Shown: positions 36,522 to 46,154 of the stretch, one piece after another | Layout: every line of letters starts with the position of its first letter | Position numbering within the stretch: position 1 is the stretch's first letter | NCBI RefSeq assembly: GCF_026385475.1 | Contig: NZ_JANIDW010000001.1 | Coordinates: 620,001-684,000 of the forward strand | Direction of reading: 5' to 3' | Length of the DNA: 64,000 nt | Source of the DNA: Bombella saccharophila | Lineage (GTDB): Bacteria > Pseudomonadota > Alphaproteobacteria > Acetobacterales > Acetobacteraceae | The notes under the pieces: generated by a model | What the model saw: only the letters and a program-made list of their open reading frames with translations | Told to the model about the DNA's origin: nothing | The model's database searches: none | Position numbers and translations under genes: made by a program

Positions 36522-37397
36522 GTGATTATCAAACGCCGGTACGGCTTCTCCATATTGTTTAGAGAGATTCTTCCCCCACTCATCATCCTTACGGGATGGG
36601 ATTGCGTGGTTGTGATTCTCTTCCAAATCTTTCATCAAGAATGGATGGAGCAACCTGCCTTACCCTTCTCCCTTATGGGGTCGGCTTTGGCTATCTTCCT
36701 AGGTATCCGCAATAATGCTGCTTACGCACGCTGGTGGGAGGGACGTACCTTATGGGGCTCTGTCACCAATAATTGCCGCTCTTTTGGCCGTGAGGTCGAC
36801 TCCCTTCTTGGCGGAGCACCAGAGCTTGCACGCGCCATGGCAGCCTATCCTTATATCCTTAAATCTTCCCTCAGTAATAATGAACCTGATGCTGTCATTC
36901 GCACATTGCTAGATGAAGATACCTATAGCTTTGTATTTTCATGCGGCAATCCAGCTAATGCATTGCTTTATAAGCTGGGTCAGTCTGTCCGCCATCTTGT
37001 TATAGAACGTAATATTGATGGTGCTGTTCATGGAACAGTGGATCGCATCCTCTCCGACCTTGCCAATGCACAAGGGGGGCTAGAGCGTATTCGTAATACA
37101 CCATTACCTATTCAATATTCGATGCTGCCGAACATCGTTACGCACCTATTTTGCATCTTACTTCCGCTTTCGGCTGTACAAACCCTAGGGTGGATTACCC
37201 CCTTAGGCTCCAGCATTATCGGTGTGCTCTTCCAAATGCTTGATAGAAGCGGGCGAAACCTGCAAGAACCCTTCCGCGATAGCCCTCATGCTCTACCTAT
37301 GCTGACTATTAGCCGCACGATTGAGCGTGACTTACTCCAACCTCTTGGAGAAACACCTCACCCCATGCCCACCCCACGTTTTGGACGCGTTCCTTAA
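36522..37397 (+). CDS. Bestrophin-family (RFP-TM) channel protein
   Basis: A 291-residue membrane protein of the bestrophin/YneE group. Characteristic motifs are LFREILPPL at the N-terminus, ALAIFLGIRNNAAYARWWEGR around residues 55-75 (read as FLGIRNN, YARWWEGR) and the TPLGSSIIG stretch near 225. Eukaryotic members are Ca2+-gated chloride channels, and the Klebsiella homologue conducts cations; the ion here is unknown. The start is GTG with GAGGAT about 12 bases upstream. The gene stands alone between adhC and carD. Confidence 0.85.
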   Translation: MIIKRRYGFSILFREILPPLIILTGWDCVVVILFQIFHQEWMEQPALPFSLMGSALAIFLGIRNNAAYARWWEGRTLWGSVTNNCRSFGREVDSLLGGAPELARAMAAYPYILKSSLSNNEPDAVIRTLLDEDTYSFVFSCGNPANALLYKLGQSVRHLVIERNIDGAVHGTVDRILSDLANAQGGLERIRNTPLPIQYSMLPNIVTHLFCILLPLSAVQTLGWITPLGSSIIGVLFQMLDRSGRNLQEPFRDSPHALPMLTISRTIERDLLQPLGETPHPMPTPRFGRVP

Positions 37398-37478
37398 AGG
37401 AGGAAATAATTCGTAAAAAGACGAATTAAACATTACGTAAAACAAGACAACTTCCTCTTTTTCTGGTAAGGTCGCTCC

Positions 37479-38069
37479 ATGAACAACAGCTTCAGAATGC
37501 CCCATAAGGGTGGTGTCACTGACGAGATGGCCCGCGCCGCCGCCGAGCACACTGCCCGTCAGAAAGACCCTGAGCAGGAAAAGAATCCTTTCCGCGAGGG
37601 GGACGCTATCGTTTACGCAGCCCATGGTGTTGGCCGCGTTGACCGCATCGGCGAAGAAGAAATCGCTGATACGAAGATCGAAATGATTCAGATTTCCTTC
37701 CCCGGCAACCAAATGACTTTGCGCATCCCACTGGCTAAGGCACGCAAATCCGGCTTACGTAAAATTGCAACGCGCGAGATTGTCGATAAAGCCATGGCTG
37801 TGGTTAAAGGAAAGCCGCATGTTAGCCGTGGTATGTGGGCACGTCGTGCTGTAGCGTATCAAGAGAAAATTAACTCTGGCGATCTCGTCCAAATCGCCGA
37901 AGTACTGCGTGACCTCCGCCGCAATGTCGATAGCTTGGATGGTAGCTTCTCTGAGCGGAAACTTTTTGAAGCCGCACAGGAGCGCTTTGTTGCAGAGCTT
38001 GCCGTGTTGGAAAATAAAGACCCCGGCAAAGTTTTGGATGACCTCACCCAAACGATGAAAAACGCTTGA
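37479..38069 (+). CDS. carD: CarD-family transcription factor
   Basis: A 196-residue CarD/CdnL protein. The N-terminal RNA polymerase interacting domain begins near residue 35 (REGDAIVYAAHGVGRV) and the C-terminal helical, DNA-binding part has the MWARRAVAYQEKINSGD and SFSERKLFEAAQERF segments. CarD binds the RNA polymerase beta subunit and stabilises open promoter complexes. The protein has about 30 extra N-terminal residues rich in charged and alanine residues. Start at 37479 has AAGG at about -11; Met9 is a possible alternative. Confidence 0.93.
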   Translation: MNNSFRMPHKGGVTDEMARAAAEHTARQKDPEQEKNPFREGDAIVYAAHGVGRVDRIGEEEIADTKIEMIQISFPGNQMTLRIPLAKARKSGLRKIATREIVDKAMAVVKGKPHVSRGMWARRAVAYQEKINSGDLVQIAEVLRDLRRNVDSLDGSFSERKLFEAAQERFVAELAVLENKDPGKVLDDLTQTMKNA

Positions 38070-38079
38070 TTTTCCTCTC

Positions 38080-38113
38080 CCTCTCCCACAGGATTCCTGC
38101 TGGGAGGGGTTTT
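38080..38113 (+). terminator. Terminator after carD
   Basis: A nine-base-pair stem of CCTCTCCCA and TGGGAGGGG, with one G-T pair, followed by TTTT. It lies between carD and the SDR gene on the same strand. Confidence 0.65.
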
Positions 38114-38151
38114 CCTTCCCGCAACCCTAACGGGAAAGGTTTGAGGTTTAT

Positions 38152-38952
38152 ATGTCCACAAATCCATCAAAACGTTTTAAGGGGCAGAATGTCCTCATCA
38201 CTGGGGCCTCCCAGGGAATTGGCGAGGCTGCTGCACAATATTTTGCCAAAGAAGGGGCCCGCGTTGCTATTAATGGCCGTAAAGAAGATAAATTACGGGC
38301 CGTTTTAGAGACATTGCCTAAAGTCGAGGCAGGTGAACACGTCATCGCTACAGGTGATATTTCACATGAGGAGACGGTCCAAAAACTCTTTAAAGAGAGC
38401 ATTGAGGCCATGGGCAGCTTGGATGTACTCATTTGCAATGCCGGCTATCAAATCCCTTCCCCTTCTGAAGATGTCAAATTGGCAGATTTTGAAGGTGTAT
38501 TGTCCGTTAATGTCACAGGGGTAATGCTTTGCTGCCGCGAGGCCCTGCGCTATTGGCTAAAACACGGAGTTAAAGGAAGGGTTGTTGTAAACTCCTCCGT
38601 GCATCAATTAATCCCTAAGCCCCATTATCTAGGTTATTCTGCCTCTAAAGGGGCAGTCGATAATATGGTGCGTACATTAGCGTTGGAATATGCCTCCCGC
38701 GGCATCCGCGTTAACGCTGTAGCCCCCGGTGCCATCGTAACACCAATTAACGATTCATGGGTAAAAGACCCTGAGCAATATAAAGCCGTTGCCAGCCATA
38801 TCCCTATGAAACGACCAGGTGAAAGCCAAGAAATTGCCGATGCTATGGGCTTCCTCGCTTCTGAGGAAAGCAGCTACATCACAGGCCAGACACTCTACGT
38901 CGATGGGGGCTTAACCCTCTTTGGGGATTTTGAGAAGAACTGGTCTTCTTAA
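38152..38952 (+). CDS. Short-chain dehydrogenase of the glucose 1-dehydrogenase-like type
   Basis: A 266-residue NAD(P)H oxidoreductase with the GASQGIG cofactor loop, the NAG motif in ICNAGYQ, the catalytic Ser in VVNSSVH and YSASKGA with Tyr and Lys near residue 161. The SYITGQTLYVDGG ending is typical of the classical SDR family. Closest appearance is bacterial glucose 1-dehydrogenase or a related sugar/polyol dehydrogenase, which fits a sugar-oxidising organism, but substrate cannot be read from the motifs. TTGAGG precedes the ATG. It stands alone between two terminators. Confidence 0.85.
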   Translation: MSTNPSKRFKGQNVLITGASQGIGEAAAQYFAKEGARVAINGRKEDKLRAVLETLPKVEAGEHVIATGDISHEETVQKLFKESIEAMGSLDVLICNAGYQIPSPSEDVKLADFEGVLSVNVTGVMLCCREALRYWLKHGVKGRVVVNSSVHQLIPKPHYLGYSASKGAVDNMVRTLALEYASRGIRVNAVAPGAIVTPINDSWVKDPEQYKAVASHIPMKRPGESQEIADAMGFLASEESSYITGQTLYVDGGLTLFGDFEKNWSS

Positions 38953-38976
38953 AACGAACTATCATACCATAAACAT

Positions 38977-39018
38977 AAAGGACGGAGAGGGGTTTTCACA
39001 AACTACTCTCCGTCCTTT
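38977..39018. terminator. Bidirectional terminator between SDR and YceI genes
   Basis: A 13-base-pair perfect stem AAAGGACGGAGAG/CTCTCCGTCCTTT (38977-38989 with 39006-39018). It separates convergent genes; the T tract is short. Confidence 0.8.
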
Positions 39019-39045
39019 ACTGTTACCGCTATTTATAGCAGCATT

Positions 39046-39690
39046 TTAGTCATTCGGGTCTTTCATAGCAGGCTGAGTATCTTGCCGCTCGAAGGCGCCA
39101 GCAATTTTTAACTCTACTTCATCACTAATATATGGCACGAAAGTCTTAATACCAAACTCGCTACGTTTAATTGTACTAGTGGCATCAAACCCAACCGTGT
39201 ATTTCTTATCCAACATATTCACACCGGCGCCGATAAAATGAACATGCAATGTTTCCGGCCGCGTAATACCGTGCAAAGTAAGATTACCACTCACTAGGGC
39301 ATCCCCATTACTTGTTCTCTTCACACTGACCGATACGAACTCAGCTTTAGGAAACTGCTCCGCTCCCAACCAATCCTTCCCTTTTAGCTCTTCTGTTAAC
39401 TTGCTACTGGTTGTCTGCACAGAAGCAACAGGCACAGAAACCGTTAAACTAGACGATTCCGGTTGACGGGGGTCCAATAGAAGAACGCCAGAAGCCCCGG
39501 AAAATAGCCCTTCATAAACTGTAAAGCCAAGATGTAATACAGAGAAACTAACCTGCGTATGCAAGGGCTCCACTTTATAATACCCGGCCTGGACCTGTGC
39601 CGGATCCGTTACAACCTGGGCAAATGCAGTCAATGGTGCAGAACAAGCTAATGCTGCTACCGCAAACACCGTACGAAATTTAAACGACAT
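39046..39690 (-). CDS. YceI-family periplasmic lipid-binding protein
   Basis: A 214-residue protein with a signal peptide that ends near FAQ at residue 25. The YceI lipocalin-like barrel is evident: YKVEPLHTQVSFSVLHLGF, GASGVLLLD, the KGKDWLGAEQFPKAEF segment and FEVKLKI-like ending. Members bind polyisoprenoids and are exported; the function is often unclear. The ATG at 39690 is chosen because AAAGGGAG is upstream and the signal peptide begins there; a longer frame of 232 residues would start at 39744 without a ribosome site. Confidence 0.92.
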   Translation of the reverse strand: MSFKFRTVFAVAALACSAPLTAFAQVVTDPAQVQAGYYKVEPLHTQVSFSVLHLGFTVYEGLFSGASGVLLLDPRQPESSSLTVSVPVASVQTTSSKLTEELKGKDWLGAEQFPKAEFVSVSVKRTSNGDALVSGNLTLHGITRPETLHVHFIGAGVNMLDKKYTVGFDATSTIKRSEFGIKTFVPYISDEVELKIAGAFERQDTQPAMKDPND

Positions 39691-39761
39691 AACAGAGAGG
39701 CTCCCTTTAATTAGCATACAAACACAATGCATGACCGTTTTCATCCTTACAGGGGGGCCCC

Positions 39762-42700
39762 TTAATAATCTATCCCATAAGAGAGCCCAATGCTGGAGCC
39801 AGGGTCATTTTCTGGTGTGGTAAAGCCCGTCACTTGCCCACCTGTACCAACAGTTGTGTTGAGTTGGAGCCTTTTTGTAAGATCTACCTTCACCTGCGCT
39901 TGCGTCCCCTTGCTGGAGAGCCCTTCCCTCGCGCCAACATAAACGCGTTTTGTAATATATTTGCCTGCTTCTAAACTCGTACCGCCATTACCAACGCTGC
40001 TCCCCCCACCTATAGCAAGATGATCTAACCCTAAGCCATTCCTCACCTTACTTATAGGGTCAAAAGCAGAACCTCCCCCAATCTGCACAACCGCCACGCC
40101 TAAAGACGCTAATTGAGCAGGCGATAAGGAGCTGCGCTTTGTCCCAAAAAGCAAAATCGATAATACCTCATCTCGCGGTAATTGAGGGTTTGAAACAAAT
40201 TCAAGCTTTGGCTCACTCGCATAACCACGAACGAGCAAACTCGCTAATGTGCCATCTGCATTGCGATCAGCGCGAAAATCTATTGTTGGGTCTAATTTAT
40301 GCGCTGCACTAGCCCCAGAAAAACCAATTTCCCCCCGCGTAAAATTAAGATTAATCCCCGCTAAGTTGAAATTACCCTGCTTAAGGGTAATCCCCCCCGT
40401 CACAACGGGGGCCGTACTCAGCCCTCCAATATGTAATTTCCCCTGCATTTCAGCAAAAAGCCCATGCCCACGCACAAATAATGCCCCCGGGGACATGACA
40501 TTAACATTCAAGCCGATAATCATCTTGGGCGGTGGCTTAACTGGCGTCTTGGTTTGTTCTGGTGTAATAAGCTCTAGTTGCGGGACAGAAGCCGGCATGG
40601 AATCCGGTATCGTAATGGCCGCCTCTGGGATAGTAACATCCCCCTCTACATCCAAGCGTGTTGCCGCTTGGCCATAAATATGAAGCCGACTATCTATCTG
40701 CTCGGTCAATAAATCACTTTGAACCGGTTCTGCCTTATCCATGGTAAAATGGACATCCACCGGCAGGCCGGGTTGTAAAACACCAATCTGCCCTGTTACC
40801 CCTAAAGAGCCCTGCCCTGCGCGCGCGGTAAAATGCTCGATTGTGAGGCGGTCGCCCTGCGCTTTGATGAGCCCGTCTCCCGCCTCAACATGCACACCAT
40901 CGGCATATTCCTCGAACGAACCATTATGTAATTGAATCGACCCTGTAAGCTGCGGCTGTTTGAGAAGGCCATTTACGCCAAGGTCTAAGTCCAACTGCCC
41001 CCCGGCCCCCATACCATCAGCCCCTAAAAACGCATTGGCAATGGAAAGGTCAGCTCGTCCTTTTGCGGTTACAGCAAATTGTCCCGTAGGAGATAATGGC
41101 ACCTTCCCAGAAAGTATGAAGGCCAACGGTTCCCCCACACGGAATGTCGTATGAAGGAGTGCCTGCGTCCCGGCTAAATCGGCCTCTATATGCAGTTGCC
41201 CCGCCGGTAAGGACGCTGTCGCGGCACTGATGAGGCGAAGACCTCGCCCCTCCATCGTAAACCGCCCGGTAGGAGAGGCTAATGTGCCGCGTAGTTTTGC
41301 CGCTGCAGAGACATCCCCCTCCGCCTGTAAAGCCGGTAGAAACGGTGCGGCTAGCGCGGGGGTGATATGCTCCAATCGCGCTTCAAGAACCAGATTTGGC
41401 TTTATCGTCCCGTTGAGGAAAACACGCCCAGCCACGCCATGAGGCGGGCTAAGCTCTACCGCCATATGCTCCACGGCGAGGTCCGCCCCGTAATGTACAA
41501 TGGCAGGGGCTGTTAATTTGAATATATCGCCCTTTATAGACGCTAACGCCCTATCCACTCTAACGCTTTGCTCTGGTAGATGAAGCTGTGCAACAACATC
41601 AAACCGCGCAGGCGCGTGCATAACATTCTCAAACGCTCCACGGGCTTGCACATCCAACGCTGTTTGCGGCCCCTTGAGAGAAAGCTGCGCCGCCCCCATT
41701 ATCTCTTTAAACCGCACCCCTGTAAGATGCAGATTCATCGCCACATTAGGATTCTGCGTTATATTATGTAAATCAGCCTGCAAATGCGCTGCCTTAACGG
41801 CATAATCTTTCATGAAAGCCTGACCATCAAGCGCAATCTGCATATGGTCATGCGCCGTATTTTCCATACCCACATGGAGATGCCCCGTAAGGGGCTGGCC
41901 AATTAAGCGGCTAAATATATCCAATCGCGGGACATTAAGCATGACCTCCCCTTGCGGAACCATCGTCCCCGCTGGGAGCAACAAAGAGGCACGCCCTTGC
42001 GCGTCTTTCCACGCTAATTTATGGAGGTCTGCTTTTATCGTCCCATCACTCGCACGGTCAAATTGTGTATCTACAATCAGCGGCGCGCGATCCAACATGC
42101 CCTCTATATGCAACATCCCTTGAGGATGAGAAGGCAGATGCGCCACATCCGCCCTCATCTCCAACGGGGCTACAGGGAGGGAGGCTGAAGGATGAACAAC
42201 GCCCAACGCCCCCGCAAGACGGGTATGGACTGCCATATCATCCAAAGGCCCTTGCAGCTCTGCCTGCAAGGCTGCATGACCCCGCAAAACTTTGTGCAAA
42301 GCTTCTAAATCCAGCAATGATAGCTTTACAGAAGAAGATAAATGCCTCTTTGCATCAAGCTGCCCCGCCCCCTCTAGCTGAAAGCCACGCCCTGTTAGAG
42401 CTGCCTGCTTTATGAGGAAGGCACCATCATTTTGCTGTGCAAGATGGAACGTAAGGGTGCCCTTCGGCCCGATGAGAGCCATAAGAGGCGGAGGGCCTTT
42501 GTCTATACCAAATTGCCCCCCTAACGCCGCGGATAATGCTCCGCTTTGCTGTAAGGGTACGGTAAAATCCCCCAATAAATGCGCTGTCCCCTCGACCTTC
42601 TGCCCCATAAGGGCTGTGAGGTCTGGTAGTTTGTCTATAGCAAGCTGCACATGGCCAGAAAGCTGGTTCTCTACCTTCCCCGTAACATCTAACGCCATAG

Positions 42701-43937
42701 CCTCATGCTTGATATGAATCTGATACGGCTTTCCCTCTTGCTGGGGTGCAAGCATGGCCTCTATCGTCAGAGGTGCTGAAGCCAAAAGAGACGAAGCCTT
42801 ACCCGGCAAGCTAATCCCATCAAAACGAGCGGATAAAGCGAGATGATCCGCCCCTCCGCCCACTGTTTTTGGACGGGAGGTTGTATCATCTAAAGCAGCG
42901 GCTAGGCTGTTTCCTTCTCCTTCAAATTGTACGGACATATGCCCAATACCCGCACCTGCGGCGAGCAAACCCGTCCCTTCTAACTTAACCGTGCCATAAG
43001 GTGCGCGGAGAGGGCCGTGAAGCTCCGCCTCCATCATCAGGCTCTCCCACCCCAAACCGGGGCGCAAGGTCATAGCCGGAGCATTGAGGGAAAAATGCAG
43101 GTCATTTGTATATTGGATGAGGTTTAGCTTGCCCCTCAATATAACTGCCAGTGGTGTGGCCTGATGGGTCGCCGCTTGTATGTCCAAACTGGTCTTTAAG
43201 GCCTCATAAGGGCCCTCAGCCGTAACATCAATCGACAGAGGGTCTAACACACCGACCTTCCCCGGCATGGCGGCAAAACCATTTACGGATTCATCATAAT
43301 GCACATTGCTCGTCATCTGATGACGGTCCATCTGGAGGTGCAAGCGCAAATACGCTGGGTTATCTAACCGCGTCATGAGCAGATGGAGCTGCATAGGCGG
43401 CGCATCTGCAAAAGAGATGGGCTTAGAGAATGCACTCACATCCTTTATCTGCATATCACCAGACAGCTGCATAGACACTGCTTGCCCCATCACAGATGAG
43501 CCAAGTGTCAAACGCGGTATAGCTAGCTTATCCAGCCGCACACCCCATGCTGGCAGGCCTGTCGAAGGATGAGATGATGGAGGAGATGGTGGGAAAACGG
43601 GGTTACGCTTATAATCAAGCGTCTCAGCAGCGATCGTGCGTACACGGATGGTTTTTCCCAACAGCTCGAATAAGCCTAGGCGCAGCTCTAGCCCACGCCC
43701 TTCCAACCAAATGCCTTGCTGGTCTTTCAAAACAATATGCGCCAAAGAGAGATGCCACGGCAAAACGCTTTGCATCCCCTCTATCGCCACCATCCCACCC
43801 GTCCAATTTGGGACTTTATGCTCAATAAAACGCTTCGTTGGGGGCAAATTGATGCCTATGAGAGCAACAATCACCACACAATCCAGCACAATACCTACAT
43901 AGGCACTATAACGGAGAAACCTACGCCAAAAGAGCAT
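39762..43937 (-). CDS. tamB: TamB, translocation and assembly module inner-membrane component
   Basis: A 1391-residue AsmA-like protein. One N-terminal transmembrane segment anchors it in the inner membrane, and a long periplasmic beta-taco groove follows, with repeated short beta strands throughout. The C-terminal DUF490 domain is clear (for example LDHLAIGGG and SSIGLSYGIDY). TamB spans the periplasm and works with TamA in inserting outer-membrane proteins or in moving phospholipid between membranes. The ATG at 43937 is chosen because it overlaps the tamA stop (TGATG) and has GGGGGAG upstream; a frame starting at 43973 would overlap by 37 bases. Confidence 0.93.
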   Translation of the reverse strand: MLFWRRFLRYSAYVGIVLDCVVIVALIGINLPPTKRFIEHKVPNWTGGMVAIEGMQSVLPWHLSLAHIVLKDQQGIWLEGRGLELRLGLFELLGKTIRVRTIAAETLDYKRNPVFPPSPPSSHPSTGLPAWGVRLDKLAIPRLTLGSSVMGQAVSMQLSGDMQIKDVSAFSKPISFADAPPMQLHLLMTRLDNPAYLRLHLQMDRHQMTSNVHYDESVNGFAAMPGKVGVLDPLSIDVTAEGPYEALKTSLDIQAATHQATPLAVILRGKLNLIQYTNDLHFSLNAPAMTLRPGLGWESLMMEAELHGPLRAPYGTVKLEGTGLLAAGAGIGHMSVQFEGEGNSLAAALDDTTSRPKTVGGGADHLALSARFDGISLPGKASSLLASAPLTIEAMLAPQQEGKPYQIHIKHEAMALDVTGKVENQLSGHVQLAIDKLPDLTALMGQKVEGTAHLLGDFTVPLQQSGALSAALGGQFGIDKGPPPLMALIGPKGTLTFHLAQQNDGAFLIKQAALTGRGFQLEGAGQLDAKRHLSSSVKLSLLDLEALHKVLRGHAALQAELQGPLDDMAVHTRLAGALGVVHPSASLPVAPLEMRADVAHLPSHPQGMLHIEGMLDRAPLIVDTQFDRASDGTIKADLHKLAWKDAQGRASLLLPAGTMVPQGEVMLNVPRLDIFSRLIGQPLTGHLHVGMENTAHDHMQIALDGQAFMKDYAVKAAHLQADLHNITQNPNVAMNLHLTGVRFKEIMGAAQLSLKGPQTALDVQARGAFENVMHAPARFDVVAQLHLPEQSVRVDRALASIKGDIFKLTAPAIVHYGADLAVEHMAVELSPPHGVAGRVFLNGTIKPNLVLEARLEHITPALAAPFLPALQAEGDVSAAAKLRGTLASPTGRFTMEGRGLRLISAATASLPAGQLHIEADLAGTQALLHTTFRVGEPLAFILSGKVPLSPTGQFAVTAKGRADLSIANAFLGADGMGAGGQLDLDLGVNGLLKQPQLTGSIQLHNGSFEEYADGVHVEAGDGLIKAQGDRLTIEHFTARAGQGSLGVTGQIGVLQPGLPVDVHFTMDKAEPVQSDLLTEQIDSRLHIYGQAATRLDVEGDVTIPEAAITIPDSMPASVPQLELITPEQTKTPVKPPPKMIIGLNVNVMSPGALFVRGHGLFAEMQGKLHIGGLSTAPVVTGGITLKQGNFNLAGINLNFTRGEIGFSGASAAHKLDPTIDFRADRNADGTLASLLVRGYASEPKLEFVSNPQLPRDEVLSILLFGTKRSSLSPAQLASLGVAVVQIGGGSAFDPISKVRNGLGLDHLAIGGGSSVGNGGTSLEAGKYITKRVYVGAREGLSSKGTQAQVKVDLTKRLQLNTTVGTGGQVTGFTTPENDPGSSIGLSYGIDY

Positions 43938-45979
43938 CAAAATGTCTCCCCCAACCCTAAATAAAGTTCCCACCGGTCTCCCCGTTCAGCCCGATGAAGC
44001 GGGAAGGCGACATCCACACGCACAGGGCCTATGGGCGTAAAATACCGCACACCACCACCATACCCAACCCGTAGCTTACCATGCGCAGGGATAGAGCCTG
44101 AACTTACCTGCCCTGCATCAACAAACCCAACTACCCCCAGATTCTTAGGCAGTCTTTGACGAAACTCCACAGTCCCTGCATCCATAGCTGTGCCACCAAT
44201 CGCATATTTTGTATGTTGATATTGCGGCCCAACCCCTTGATACCGATAACCACGAACAGAGCCCGGTCCCCCGGCATAGAGCCTTTGGTCTGGTGGTAAA
44301 TGCCATGTCGTTGCCCCTTGTACGGATCCAACCATTGCACGCAGAGCAATAACACTATTCCCCGGTTTGGTTAGCCCTAGATGGGTAAGGTCAAAATATG
44401 TGGAGGCCTGTGCATTCATAGGGATAAAAAAGGAGGTTTGATGCTCTAGCGATAAAGAAGGCGTCACCCCAATAGAGGCTTTCACACCATGAGTTGCTGG
44501 TTCAATCGGGTTGGAGCGATGGGTGCCGTCATAATCCAACTGCAGGGGAAGAGACGCGATGAAATATTCCGCCTTATGGCCAAATTGCCGAATATGCTCT
44601 TGTTCCACCGTAGCCCCTATACTGCCTGAAAGGTCCTTCCCTAACGGACGAGACACCCCACCATGAAGCAAAAAGGCTGTTTGCCCATAGGAATAAAGGA
44701 GCTGTCGAATCCCCTCCAACCGCACATTAAGCGTCTGACTACGTTTGAGAAAATCAGGCTTTGTAAAATCGACATAAGCGTCATAGCCCACACCTTGTTG
44801 TGCCGTACCGCCCAGCCCGGTTGCCAAAGCCGCAACACGCAACTGCTCCCCATTCCCCAAAAGGTTGCGATGCAGCCACGAAACACCCGCTCGCCCGCCA
44901 AGGTCAGTCGAATACCCAACATCGCCAGTGATACGATGGCGTTTGCCTTCATCAAAATCAAAGCTGAGAGGCAATGCCCCCTCTGCCCCAGCGGGTAAGG
45001 GAGGAGCTTTCCCTTTTTTATCAACCTTCCCTTTTGCTGAAGCCCCTTGAGGGGGCAAAGGCAGGACATAATCCGCATTACGTTGTTGGATGGAGGAAAA
45101 TAGACTTGTACTCCCTAAATCCAATCGTGCTTGCTCAATAGCAGAGGGTTGATAAAGCTGCCCCTCTTTTAACGCCAAACGCCGCCTTACATATCGCTCC
45201 TTAACGCGCTTTAGCCCCTCCAGCGCGATAGGGCCGACAATCAATTTGGGCCCGCGTTTCATCTTGATATAAACATCAATCTGATGATTCGGCCGCAACA
45301 TCGCTTGGGGGGTCTGTACGTCTGCAAGGCCATACCCTTCCTCTTGCAGAAAATGAGAAAGCCGCCCTTGCGCTGCTAAAATATCCCCTGCGATGGCTGG
45401 TTGCCCTTCTTGCACTCCCATACTCTTACGCTCTGCTTCAGAGAGGCTAGGCTCTTTATCCTTCGCAAGCCCCTCCGCAGGCGTCGCCGCTAAGGGAGTA
45501 ATAACAATCTGTCCTATCGTAAATTGTATGCCCGGTTCTGCTTGGATGCGCACCTGAACCTGATCTTCTGCTCCAGCCTCATTAAGGAGAGAAGCAAGGG
45601 CAGGGGCGGTTCCCTCAAGAATTTTGCCATGGAGGGACACGCGCACCACAACACGCCCTGCATAATATCCACGCGACTGCAACGCCCCTTGCAAACGCGC
45701 ATAATCCCCCCTTATGCGTCCTGCTAACGCATAAGGCCCCACATTCCGCGTTTTTTGCAAACTCACAAGCTGAGAGGCTGCTGCCATGCTATCGCTGATC
45801 GACTTATCATCCGTTGGAAGGACCTCAACATTATAAGAAACGGCCTTTTTAGGCATTGTTTGTATGGTAAGGAGGGCATCATCCTGACCTGCCGCATAAA
45901 GACACTTCCCCCCAAAGAGGCTTGCTATAAGCAACACCCCTCCTAGAGCATGTATTTTTTTCCTTAATTGCCTGCTCAA
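43937..45979 (-). CDS. tamA: TamA, Omp85-family outer-membrane component
   Basis: A 680-residue Omp85 protein. A signal peptide near residues 1-30 precedes three POTRA-like domains (roughly 55-300) and a C-terminal 16-stranded beta barrel (about 330-680) with GPGSVRGYRYQGVGPQ, the VRGY/F motif of the Omp85 L6 loop. The final aromatic residue in LGLGETF is the usual barrel signal. It should sit in the outer membrane with TamB as periplasmic partner. A Pro/Lys-rich linker (KKGKAPPLP) separates the last POTRA and the barrel. It is divergent from the acyltransferase gene. Confidence 0.95.
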   Translation of the reverse strand: MSRQLRKKIHALGGVLLIASLFGGKCLYAAGQDDALLTIQTMPKKAVSYNVEVLPTDDKSISDSMAAASQLVSLQKTRNVGPYALAGRIRGDYARLQGALQSRGYYAGRVVVRVSLHGKILEGTAPALASLLNEAGAEDQVQVRIQAEPGIQFTIGQIVITPLAATPAEGLAKDKEPSLSEAERKSMGVQEGQPAIAGDILAAQGRLSHFLQEEGYGLADVQTPQAMLRPNHQIDVYIKMKRGPKLIVGPIALEGLKRVKERYVRRRLALKEGQLYQPSAIEQARLDLGSTSLFSSIQQRNADYVLPLPPQGASAKGKVDKKGKAPPLPAGAEGALPLSFDFDEGKRHRITGDVGYSTDLGGRAGVSWLHRNLLGNGEQLRVAALATGLGGTAQQGVGYDAYVDFTKPDFLKRSQTLNVRLEGIRQLLYSYGQTAFLLHGGVSRPLGKDLSGSIGATVEQEHIRQFGHKAEYFIASLPLQLDYDGTHRSNPIEPATHGVKASIGVTPSLSLEHQTSFFIPMNAQASTYFDLTHLGLTKPGNSVIALRAMVGSVQGATTWHLPPDQRLYAGGPGSVRGYRYQGVGPQYQHTKYAIGGTAMDAGTVEFRQRLPKNLGVVGFVDAGQVSSGSIPAHGKLRVGYGGGVRYFTPIGPVRVDVAFPLHRAERGDRWELYLGLGETF

Positions 45980-46118
45980 ATGCTATACACCATAGCTAGA
46001 CGATACTGGCTTTCCCTTTATCCCACTCTTAGCATGATACAAAAGTTTCTCTTCTGTCATCTATCATTAATGCAAGCGTAAAGAAGTTAAGAACCTAAAC
46101 TTCCAATACGGATAAAGA

Positions 46119-46154
46119 TTGTCTCCAGTTCATAAAATGCTTATTTAAGCACTA
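46119..46154 (+). promoter_or_regulatory. Possible leaderless promoter of the acyltransferase gene
   Basis: TTGTCT (46119-46124) and TATTTA (46142-46147) are 17 bases apart, and the start codon ATG at 46154 falls at the expected transcription start, about seven bases after the -10 element. No Shine-Dalgarno sequence is visible before the ATG. This suggests a leaderless transcript, judged by eye only. Confidence 0.35.

Noticed and set aside
38152-38952. SDR oxidoreductase as the missing 3-ketosphinganine reductase
   Set aside because: It looks like a glucose-1-dehydrogenase-type classical SDR, lies over 20 kb from spt and is flanked by terminators, so no link is supported.
40249-40677. 142-residue plus-strand frame inside tamB
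   Set aside because: Shadow frame of a real gene, rich in Pro/Ser/Arg from reading the opposite strand; no start signal.
43937-43973. A 37-base tamA/tamB overlap
   Set aside because: It disappears if tamB starts at the ATG at 43937, which has a good ribosome binding site and overlaps the tamA stop by one base.
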